DNA of 64,000 nucleotides. It comes from Dermacentor variabilis. Its lineage: Eukaryota; Arthropoda; Arachnida; Ixodida; Ixodidae. Positions 55,550 through 64,000 of the stretch are shown here, piece after piece (positions within the stretch are counted from its first letter, which is position 1; every line of letters begins with the position of its first letter). The notes under the pieces were generated by a model, which saw only the letters and a program-made list of their open reading frames with translations, was not told the origin of the DNA and searched no databases. Location: the NCBI RefSeq assembly GCF_050947875.1, contig NC_134568.1, positions 253,943,778-254,007,777 of the forward strand, written 5' to 3'. A program made the translations under genes and the position numbers.

Positions 55550-56640
55550 AAAGGACTAAAAATTTAATGACATTTCGGCTCCTTATACGGGAGCCTTGTT
55601 CACAATAAAACCCATAACAGAGACACAGCGTACTTAAGTACATTTCAGGGCGTGACGCAAGCAGCGAGTATGCACCTTTGGAAGTGTCGCGTCATTCCTA
55701 TTCATTGTGTGCGCTGTGGTCCATATGCGCAAGGATTATAGATGCAGGCGTGACACAAGCTTCTTTTCCTTGGCGAGAAGACGTGCACTTGCCCAGTCAA
55801 TATTGAGGCCTGCATATTCCACATGTTCAGCAAGGGCACTCGAGACCACGTCCTTTTTCCTGACGTCATACTCATGCTTTTTCACGCATTTCTTTAAGCC
55901 ACCTGTCTAGCCGATATACTTGTAATCACAGTCATTGCTCTTTATGACGTCGACTGCATCGGAGAACTTTTTTTGTGGCAACTTCTCTTTTACGTTTACT
56001 AATAGGTTCCTTAGTTTGCGTGTTGGCACATGCGCAATTGTGGCATCGTACCTGCTCGTGATACGGGCGATGGTCTCACTAGTACAAGGAACATATGGAA
56101 TGCGAGTTTGCTTTTTCGCAGGCGAGGTCGAACGCAGTCTTGCTGGGAGCGACACTTCTTCCGTACAGAGGACAAAAAGGACGGAGGGTAGCCACGGGCT
56201 CTTAATTCTTCACAGATGCTCTCAATAGCACTGGTATAGTCCTCCTGTCTTGTTCAAACGGTTGTTGATTGCTGTAGCTGCGCAGCAGGAGCAGACCTTT
56301 TGTGTGAATGCGGATTTACAGAGGTAAAATGCAGTTACTGGCGTGTATGTGTGGACTTCCTGTAGACGTTGAAAGACAGGCCAGAATTACTCCGCTTGAC
56401 AAGAACATCAAGAAACGGTAGACAACTGTTTCCTTCTTGCTCGACAGTATAAGCGGAATCGCCTTATCCACACTGTTAAGAGGAGCATTGAAGTCGGTGA
56501 GACAATCCTTTTGAATTATGCAGAAGCAATGGTATACATATCTCAGAAACAGCTTCGGAGAAGGGGTGAGAATAGCGAGAGAGCCCAATGTTTGATGTCC
56601 TCCATGACAAAAGTTCTTCACCCAGAACTCTTGTCATGAA
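55550..56640 (-). mobile_element. Penelope-like retroelement, 5'-truncated, decayed
   Basis: On the minus strand, RT C-terminal pieces (LPFLDVLVKR-type block about 56420; SIC-EELRA, LRPFCPLYG) lead to RIPYVPCTSETIARITSRYD and RKLRNLLVNVKEKLP, then CDYKYIG with a stop, and LKKCVKKHEYDVRKKD then SALAEHVEYAGLNIDW. (I/V)PYVxGxSExIxRI followed by a GIY-YIG-like Cx(Y/K)xYIGxTxxxxxxRxxxH nuclease is the Penelope order. The 3' end carries a hammerhead-like fold (55569-55604). The RT palm is missing. In a borealin-like intron, antisense. Confidence 0.75.
55569..55604 (-). ncRNA. Degenerate hammerhead-ribozyme-like motif of the Penelope element
   Basis: The minus strand reads GTGAACA, then stem GGCTCC-loop CGTATAA-GGAGCC, then GAAA and TGTC. 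This matches the hammerhead order CTGATGA / stem II / GAAA / short stem III / GTC reported for Penelope terminal repeats. The CTGATGA box is degraded to GTGAACA, so activity is unlikely. Confidence 0.4.
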
Positions 56641-58747
56641 GGACGTCGAATAATTAATTATCCAAATAAGTAATTACATTGCCTTTTCATGTGACCAGTT
56701 AAAAACGTATGCCAAGTGCAACGCAACTTCGGACGTAAAAAAGGAGACTCTTCAAACTATAGGGACGTCTCGTGGTAGTATTATGCTACGTGACACCGCT
56801 AGAGCATACATGAACGGTATGGCCATGCCACCAAAGGCAAGTCATTTCACCACTTGATGAGACAAGAGCCAACAGAACGTGTTCCCCTGTGTTTCCTAGA
56901 GAAGCAAACATTTGGAAGGGCCAGAATGTATGGCATTCATCCACCAAACAGGGCTCACTGGCAGGCTCTTCCGTTTCTTTGAGATAGTACCATGTGGTTG
57001 TCACTTTCACTTTTGGCGATGTGGTGAGTCTCCCTTTTTTGACATCTGAAGCCTTGCTGCAGTAGACGTGCATTTTGAATTGGTAGCATTAAAATGTGCT
57101 CGAATTAATTGTTAATGGCACTCTCGAGCACTAGAGGCTTCATGCTTTAATACTAAGTCAGCAAGTATCTAACAAAGTAACCAATATGCGTCACAAACTT
57201 CCCGTTTCCGTAATTCTTGAAATGTTTCATGCCAATCGACTGCTGTGAGCGATTATGCAAGCAGTGTGTTTGTGGGGACAGTTCTGACTATATAACGTTG
57301 CTGTTATCTAATTTACGTAATTGCACAACATTAAATATTGATTGTAGTGTACCAACTTCGTCTGTGAACTTCACAGCTGCATGGACATGAAACCGTTCCC
57401 ACATATTTCGCACTATTCTTAACGGAGGTGTCATTGCAGTCCAAGCATTCCAGACATTGCTGGAATGCTTGGACTGCAAAAAAGTTTGGCAATACATATG
57501 GTCACTAGAAGCTCTTTCCTTGAAAAAATGTTTTATCATCCGACCAACAACCGAGATTTCTCAGAAGAAGTGAAACTACCTATGATAAAAAAGTGTTTTC
57601 TTGTACTATAACTTGAGAGTAACACATTGCTGGTCTAGCAAGATTGTTTTTTAATACTTGCCTAAATTCTGAGTTCATTCAAACTTCTATTTTTATTCTC
57701 TTTCCTGTAATGCCAAACGGTGCCTGTTTCACAAATACATATTAAGGAAATTATCTCCATGCAGCGGCTACTTCAGTAATGTTTTTGCATCCATCACTGA
57801 TGTGTAACGTCATGCGTGTATTTTCTTGCCTTGCAAAATAAATGCTTTTCCATTATAAAATTAACAGGTACATATTATACGGCGTGATTTTCGTTTAAAG
57901 TGAGAATTTTTTTCAAGTGAACTGCTGTTGCTCAGCACACGACTTGATATGAATGCTGTCCTGGTTAAGTGCACAATTAATAGGTATATGTACCAATATC
58001 TAAATTTTGAAGTTCAATGTTACTCCTAATCAAGCATGCTTAATTGTGTTTATTGTTATTCTTATTCTAATATCGCACCTAATGAAGCATGGTGGTGAGG
58101 CTCTTAGCACTCAAATAATCAATCTTCAGCAAGATGATACACCACCAGGTGTCATGTTTGTATGTGTGGTGATGGCTCGGGTTTAACTACAGTCTCTCAT
58201 GCGTTTTTTGAGATTTTCACCTTCGCGGTCATTCTTTAAAATGTGAGCCTGGCACAGAGAGTTGACAGTTTAGTACGTACAGAAAGATGAAACCTTCACG
58301 TGCCCAGAACAGCTACTGGGGTTCTCAGCCTCAAAGTTGGTTTCGCTCTAATTTTTTCAAACTGTTGGTTAGCACTCACAGGGCTGTGAAATCTTTGAGG
58401 TTACAAGTTGCAATGGTGTGGCTATTTAGTCATGGCAAGATTGCCTAGCTGGCAGGTGCTTTATGGAAGGGCAAACACTGTTGCAATGGAATATTGAAAA
58501 AAAGTTCCACTCTGCTGCCACACCAACATCGTTTTTATTGTGGCACTGGTTTAAGAAGTTCCTTTTATTTTTATACTGAAATTTTTTACTCTTAATAACG
58601 TAGTGGATCTTTCTTGTTTCTGTTAATTAATCCTCTTCAACTTGGCTGAAACTTCTCTTTGAAACACAGAGACCAGTACTGCGTCTTGTTAAAATATTCG
58701 GAAATCACAGCAAGGGACCTCACGAAGAGTTCTCAAATCTTCTTTTC

Positions 58748-58748
<1 letters not shown>
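56641..58748. other. Borealin-like intron 4 segment
   Basis: No gene. It contains a perfect 20-bp hairpin at 57434-57479. Confidence 0.5.
57434..57479. repeat. Perfect 20-bp-stem hairpin
   Basis: TTGCAGTCCAAGCATTCCAG (57434-57453), 6-nt loop ACATTG, exact inverse (57460-57479). Confidence 0.9.

Positions 58749-58749
<1 letters not shown>

Positions 58750-58811
<62 letters not shown>
58750..58811 (+). repeat. (TA)n microsatellite
   Basis: About 30 uninterrupted TA units. Confidence 0.95.
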
Positions 58812-58814
<3 letters not shown>

Positions 58815-60803
58815 ATAACTAGATGAATGGAGGCTTGTGGGTCGTTCCAGTGATGTGACTGCAGTATGCCTTGCACAGTGAATCTGAGCTGGAGATCTCT
58901 AGAGAGTCCATGAGCGCAATTGCGTTTGGTCAGTTCAGCTTTGTTTCAAGTATGCACAAGTTGCAACCCTCCTTTTTTCTGATGAAATGGTGGACCTACC
59001 TTCAGTTCTTTCATCATCTGGAAAAAAATATTTCCCGAAACTCGTCAAGAGGTAGCAGAAATGTCTCAAGCTGGTAACACTTGCAAGTGACACACTGTCA
59101 CACTTGTACATGGCTGACTTATTCACCGTGTTAACTTGGGAAACTACAAAGTAGCTCTTCCGCGCTGTCTCTGCTTGGACATTAGTCTCACTGGCCAAAG
59201 CAAGCACAGTTCGCACCTGAAACCGTGGTTGGCCACAATTGCTGTATGGTTTCCACAAAGGCTGTTAGGATGCATTCAGAATGGCTATTGACGAAGGTCG
59301 CGTGACCTACCGTGACTGGCAACCAAAGAGCCACTCACAGCAACAAATGTACACACTGGCATACATGATCTTCCATCACCAAACAAAAAATTCCCATGAT
59401 TGGTGCCATTCATGTCTGCCCGCACCACGATGGCCACGTAAGATAAGCGTCATTGTATACATATGTCCTGCTCGTGCGCCATTGATCGATTCAGCAGCTT
59501 TGCAACTGCAGTTGCACAACAGAAAAATCGAGCAGTGAATAAATGACCAAAACAGTCACTTTTCGAACAAAGCAACTATTTACGACTACTTGCGTTGGAC
59601 CGCTTTGCAAACAACATGCTTTTGCGGTCTCTGTCAGTTTCTCATGCTAATGAGCCCTCATGCACAGCATTAATTTGAAGCTTAGGTGCCGCAAACATAT
59701 ACAAACACTATGTCACTACCACCTACCAGAACGCCGCGTGCAGGGTGTAGAGTACATGCACAAGGAGAAAACACATATGTCCTATTCAATTTGCTTTATC
59801 ATTCAATATGCATTTTTCTGAATTTCATCAGTAAAATGCAGGCTGCTTGCAGAATGAGCACTTACGAGCTAACGTCACTAGCCTAAAGTCATGTAGATGA
59901 CACCAGTCATGTTTGTTGATCCAAGAATCAGATGCTAGGCAACTGTCGTTGCGACTAGCTGACCTTATGATATAGCCAAATACTGTATGTGTTTGCAATG
60001 ACACACTTCAGCCATGCTAAATGACCACACCTGTAGGCAAGCTATCGCAGCATGCCAAACTTGGTTTACTTCTCTCTTCTTCGTGTACTTTGCACTGATG
60101 GTACCGGGATGACTGGATATTCACTAAAGAAGTTATCGTTCTTGCAGTCAAGGCCCTGCCACCGCTCTCCCTTTGTAGTATTCAGCAACATTATTAGTGG
60201 TGCAGGTGCTGGAATATCATTAGTAATTCACCCATCTCACTGTGGGGAACCAAGCTTGCGTTTTCAGGGTCATATCTTGTGACGTACGGACTATGTGCAT
60301 GTGAGAACACCGCAGTGAGCTCAGTGAGACCTGTGAGTCCGTGCAATCAATAACCTGTTTCTATGCACATCCTGCACTCACACGCTCACCTGCTCATTAG
60401 AAAGGTGGAGCGAACCTAATGTTGCCTTAAGTGTGCACAAAGTCTACATAAAGTGGCACTGTACTGCCAATTATCGTTTAACCCTCGAGGGAGGTGCCTG
60501 AGATGGTCTTGACACGTCAGGTTTAATAAATCTCACTTCTTTTTTTTGTGGTAGGCCTTATTGGTTTTATAATTTTAGGGATGACAATTCGAAAATAAGG
60601 TGTTTGAAAGCAGACATAGCCGGATGGTATGGTTGCAAAAGGCCCTGAGCCCCCTGAGCCCTGAGCCCTATACCCTGAGCGCTCACTTTGCCAAACATTT
60701 CTGAGAAGCGAAAATTTTCTCTTTCTTTAGTTTCTCAAATAAAATGAGTTGTGCCAATGTGGGGTTAATTACAGCAGCTTCCAACATGTAACTTTCTTTC
60801 CAG
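58812..60803. other. Borealin-like intron 4, last part
   Basis: No recognisable element; a short GAGCCC tandem (about 60640-60675) is present. Confidence 0.4.
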
Positions 60804-60849
60804 TTCGAGCATGCAAGCCACGGCTCCGGCCAGTACAGAGACAAAGAAG
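60804..60849 (+). CDS. Borealin-like exon 5
   Basis: The acceptor is TTTCTTTCCAG, the donor AAGAAG/GTAAAT. With CA from exon 4 it gives H, then SSMQATAPASTETKK, continuing the Ser/Thr/Ala-rich linker. Phase 2 in, phase 0 out. Confidence 0.45.
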
Positions 60850-61509
60850 GTAAATGTAGTGCATTTCTGAAAATTCTTAGTGACCAGCAGAGGGCGCCAC
60901 TTATGTGCCCCTTGTATGTGGCTATGTCCCATGTTCATTTGTAAATTGAAGCCAGCATACAGTAAAGTTATTGCCACAATAGTAATACTCTGGTAATTAC
61001 GACATTGCTTGACCATGTCCGTTTGATCTAGTGTGCATACATATCTATATAATAGTCATTATTTAGCTCCTCAATACCAAACAAGTTTTAAGTGCTAGAA
61101 GACTTTCGTTAATTTGAGTTTTAATTTAATTGGATCCCAGCCAACGCCCATGTATTTCTATGGCCCGAAGCTTTGTTGAAACTTTCAGCGAAGGCCAACG
61201 CTGTGATCGAAAGTCCCCATAGGGGTCACGTGCGTGCGTGTATTTCGATCCCAATATTGGCCTTCGCTGAACAATCAAACTTGACCCGTTATCACGCAGG
61301 CACCTGACCCCTATGGGGACCCAACAGCAATACTTGCAGTGGCAGCTTCTGCCTCAGAACAGTTAGGGGACAATGAATGCGTTGAACATGTCATCTCCCA
61401 TCGAAAACGGTCTGTTTTAGGCCAGCGCTAGGACGCTTTTCAAGTAATAACCATAGCTGCACAATGTATCATTACGGCATTTCCCCAATCCTGACTAGTG
61501 CCTTTTTAG
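60850..61509 (+). repeat. Intron DNA with dispersed repeat (about 61240-61500)
   Basis: The right part matches 2715-2985. To its left, CAGCGAAGGCCAACG (61188) is the inverse of the TTGGCCTTCGCTG at 61256, so the repeat has a foldback start here. Confidence 0.5.
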
Positions 61510-61910
61510 AGTGCACTTCTTAGGTGCCCGTTCCTGCGTCGGCATCCCTCGGCGTAACCGAGCGAACGAGCACCGCGAAGGATGAAAGAGCGAACGCGGA
61601 GCGCAGCGGTGGATGAAAGACGGCGAGAGCGAAGAAGGCGCGAGGAGGAAAGCGGGGGAGGATGGTATGGCGAAAGCGTGAGAAGAAAAGCATCGCGCTG
61701 CGCAAGACGGGCTCTGGGGCGACGATGGCTACTAGATGGTGCCAGAGTAGGGCGCGTCGTCAGTTCAGCAATGCCGACACCGATACTATATATGAAAACG
61801 AGCGCTGCGAGAGCGGAGGTTATTCTGCGGTGGCCGCTGTGAATCGCGCGCGCGCGTCATCGACCCGCTGCCTCTCACGATTTTCTGATAAGGAAGGCAG
61901 TCGCGCCACA
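61510..61910 (+). repeat. CG-rich island, probably a dispersed repeat
   Basis: Strikingly CG- and GA-rich (GCGAGAGCGAAGAAGGCGCG, GGCGACGATGGCTACTAGAT) within AT-rich intron DNA. Several short open frames overlap but none shows a domain. I recall similar sequence as a repeated tick block; without a search this remains unproven. Confidence 0.35.
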
Positions 61911-62935
61911 TTCTGCACGACAATCTGAATGAGACAGATTGTCTGCGCCAGTTAATACATCACGATATGAAAATACGTATAGAGCTGCGCTCAAATTGCG
62001 CATTAGAAAGTATCGTATTCGATGGTGAATTTTTTTCAACAAATTGGGCCGAAAATTGTCTGCGTGGTGCAATCGAAGACAAAACCAAAAGTGCATTCGT
62101 GGCGTTTGTATGCTTTAGCGCGTAACACAAGCGTCCTGCGGCAAAGGCGACATTAAAAATTTGCGTGGCGAAGTTGACTCTAAAGAACTGGCTGTCGCAG
62201 CGCGACGTATATTAGACCGGAGCCTCCCCCCTCACACCCCCGCTTTCTTTTTGCTAAAAAAACGGGTGCGTGTCAGATTTCAACTTTTTTTAAGGAGACC
62301 TAATGTTTTTTCTGCGCTAGTTTTGCTTTTATAAGAAGTGGGTGCGCACTCGATTCGGGTGCGTGTTAGAATAGGGCAAATATTGCCATATGCATCAAGT
62401 GTTCATAAAAGCGCGGTAAACACGAATACGAAAGGAACACACACGAAGGGACGGGTGCATATGTGTCCTTTCGGCTTCGTGTTTAATGCGTTCTTATTAA
62501 AATTGTCAAGATGAACCAACTCATCCAAATTAAAGTATTATTGAATCAAGTGTCTTTTGGCGTTCTCTTTATTTGGGTTAATTCAATCCGCCGGATAATT
62601 CGATCAAGTTCTGGCAGGGTTGAAATAACGAGTCGACCATATGCTGGTAATTAATGCTTTGAATTTACAATTTATTGATGCCTTGGATACTAATGCTGTT
62701 TTACACAGCATTGTATTATTGATAATTACTACTGGCACTATTATCAGTAGTGTTAGTGCCTAAGTAATACTTCACAACTACTGCTAATGTTTATAGCCTA
62801 CCATGGGAGGTCGTGACAGCCCTTTTATTCAATCTGTCATGATGCATAATGTAACTGCAGCTGCACATTGCACATCTCTTGATGGTGTCCCTATGACTAT
62901 TCACATTTTAAAGAAATGACAGCTAATCAGTGGCA
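61911..62935. other. Borealin-like intron 5 segment
   Basis: No gene. A stem (arms about 62411-62442 and 62462-62490, AACACGAA(t/g)(a/c)CGAAAGGA core) forms an imperfect hairpin. Confidence 0.45.
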
Positions 62936-63346
62936 GCGTTTACATGAATACGACAGAAGCGTATCGTATCAACTTTCAAGCGTATCGCATCTCATGTAAA
63001 CGAGGTAATTGGCTAGGAAGGCGTATCGTATCCAATACGCCAAACAAGGGTAGTTTGAGATGGAGAATGCGCATTTCAGCGGCGCATGTAAACAGAAGCG
63101 TATCGCATCAGGAATTATGGGAAAGCATTCGCTGCGGGATTACAACCGGCCAACCAACCAGCGGCGCGGCCGTATGGCAGCGGAAGCCTGTTTACCGGAA
63201 GTAGGGGGCTCATTTTCAAATGTTACACCAGACGGCGCTATAGCTTGCCAGCCAGTGAGATGCGCATACATGTAAACGTAGGTGCATCAGCGGAATGCGA
63301 TAGGGCAAGATAATACGATACGCCTCTACCGTATTCATGTAAACGC
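62936..63346. mobile_element. MITE with 34-bp TIR and iterated GCGTATCG motif
   Basis: Ends GCGTTTACATGAATACGACA... and the inverse of GCGTTTACATGAATACGGTA..., about 31 of 34 matching. GCGTATCG(T/C)ATC is repeated at 62959, 62980, 63021 and 63099, with an inverse in the right TIR. CATGTAAAC also recurs. No transposase; target duplication not resolved. Confidence 0.65.
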
Positions 63347-63502
63347 GGTTAGTAGGGGCACATTCGTCTCCCAGCCGCTGTGACTGCATTCTGCTCGAGG
63401 TGTAATGCAAAAACCATAGGCAATCAAAATTAATCCGTGGTTCTCCAGTGTGGTGTCTCTGAAAGCCCCTACATTGTTTTGGATTCAATTGGAATGGATT
63501 GG

Positions 63503-63550
<48 letters not shown>

Positions 63551-63614
63551 CTTTGTCTCAGCTTGGCAGCCAAACAATCTGACATTTCTGTGACGTACAT
63601 GCTCTTTTTTGTAG
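63347..63614 (+). repeat. SINE tail fragment and (AATC)n at 63505-63549
   Basis: AATCAAAATTAATCCGTGGT with CCAGTGTGGTGTCTCTGAAA resembles the SINE tail segment; then about 11 AATC units. Confidence 0.55.
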
Positions 63615-63656
63615 AGAGGAAGCCAGAATTGCGAGACCACAAGCAAGCCATCACAG
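63615..63656 (+). CDS. Borealin-like exon 6
   Basis: The acceptor is CTTTTTTGTAG, the donor TCACAG/GTACGG. Phase 0 in and out: RGSQNCETTSKPSQ. It continues the polar linker; KKRGSQ across the junction could be part of a basic patch. Later exons lie beyond the window. Confidence 0.4.
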
Positions 63657-63951
63657 GTACGGTGCAAAGGGAGCCCTTGGACTCCACTTGGACAAGTCAG
63701 CAAAGGTGGAAGGGCCCCAGTCATTACACCTAAGTTTGACATCCGGCAAGTGCATCTTTTCATTCAAATCTTCATTGAGGTGAATGCTTGGTCTAAAACA
63801 TGAAAAGGGGCACTTGTTTCAGCCTTAGCAAAGAAACAAAACACATCATTCTATATATGAGATGTAGCGCAAAGGCACAATCACAAAGACATATCACCGG
63901 CACGTGTGACGTGTCTGCGTGTCATCTTTGTGATTTTGCTTTCACACTAAC

Positions 63952-64000
63952 TTAATTGTGGGGTTTTGCGTGCCAAAACCACTTTCTGATTATGAGGCAC
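63952..64000 (-). repeat. Ruka-like SINE tail, cut by window end
   Basis: The minus strand reads GTGCCTCATAATCAGAAAGT then GGTTTTGGCACGCAAAACCC, the SINE 3' region. Confidence 0.7.

Larger units (their letters stand above)
45957..63656 (+). other. Borealin/CDCA8-like candidate gene span (exons 1-6, 3' part outside window)
   Basis: Six plus-strand exons chain with GT/AG borders and consistent phases (113, 133, 43, 118, 46, 42 nt; junction phases 2, 0, 1, 2, 0, 0), giving 165 codons. The layout is a basic Pro/Lys/Ala-rich N-terminus, a short amphipathic helix region, then a Ser/Thr-rich disordered middle. This matches the shape of borealin, the chromosomal passenger subunit that binds survivin and INCENP through its N-terminal helices. 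No single motif is diagnostic, and one TGA (codon 72) interrupts the chain. A wrongly joined set of exons or another coiled-coil protein remains possible. Confidence 0.4.

Noticed and set aside
57434..57479. microRNA precursor
   Set aside because: A stem of 20 perfect pairs with a 6-nt loop is too short and too perfect for a usual pre-miRNA; kept only as a hairpin.
61582..61928. Arginine-rich open frames in the CG-rich island
   Set aside because: Two overlapping frames, low complexity, no domain.

Overview
The window reads as nuclear DNA of an arthropod, most likely a hard tick (Ixodidae). Genes are split by long introns with GT/AG borders. Intergenic and intronic DNA is packed with decayed transposons. 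Several repeats have the form I know from ixodid genomes: a tRNA-derived SINE of the Ruka type, RTE and I-like LINEs, Penelope-like elements and pogo/Tigger-type DNA elements. The species cannot be fixed from sequence alone. There is no operon, CRISPR array, phage or bacterial gene.

Two host genes can be traced by splice sites and phase. (1) GPATCH1, the G-patch/DUF1604 splicing factor, lies on the minus strand. Its start codon is at 30714 and exons 1-6 are at 30663-30714, 30385-30513, 29508-29596, 26713-26870, 5552-5912 and 203-345; the gene runs off the left edge. All five junctions keep the frame (310 codons in the window). Intron 4 is about 20.8 kb and intron 5 about 5.2 kb. (2) A candidate borealin/CDCA8-like chromosomal passenger gene lies on the plus strand. 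Exons are at 45957-46069, 49391-49523, 52858-52900, 55025-55142, 60804-60849 and 63615-63656, and it runs off the right edge. Phases agree throughout, but exon 2 has an in-frame TGA.

The rest is mobile DNA. Intron 5 of GPATCH1 (346-5551) has two Helitron-like coding remnants, a Tigger-type element, and a CAGGG-ended transposon with a second Tigger-type element inside it. Intron 4 (5913-26712) has an RTE LINE, SINEs, further Tigger-type elements, a TTA-flanked MITE, a decayed Ty3/gypsy retrotransposon whose RT is split by a Tigger element, and a hairpin element between 12-bp direct repeats. Between the two host genes lie an array of long-TIR elements in both orientations (31.1-32.5 kb), a nearly complete I-like LINE on the minus strand (32.5-37.8 kb), TTAA-flanked and long-TIR elements, and a microsatellite-rich cluster of foldback elements (41.5-43.0 kb). 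The introns of the borealin candidate hold SINEs, a TTAA-flanked element, a Penelope-like element with a hammerhead-like fold, simple repeats and a MITE with iterated subterminal motifs.

The most notable structures are the layered nesting of transposons, a precise TA insertion into the gypsy RT by an element that has lost its catalytic domain, and a gypsy copy whose stops are mostly TGA at positions where CGA is plausible. I found no convincing new enzymatic or defence system. The novelty is in repeat architecture.
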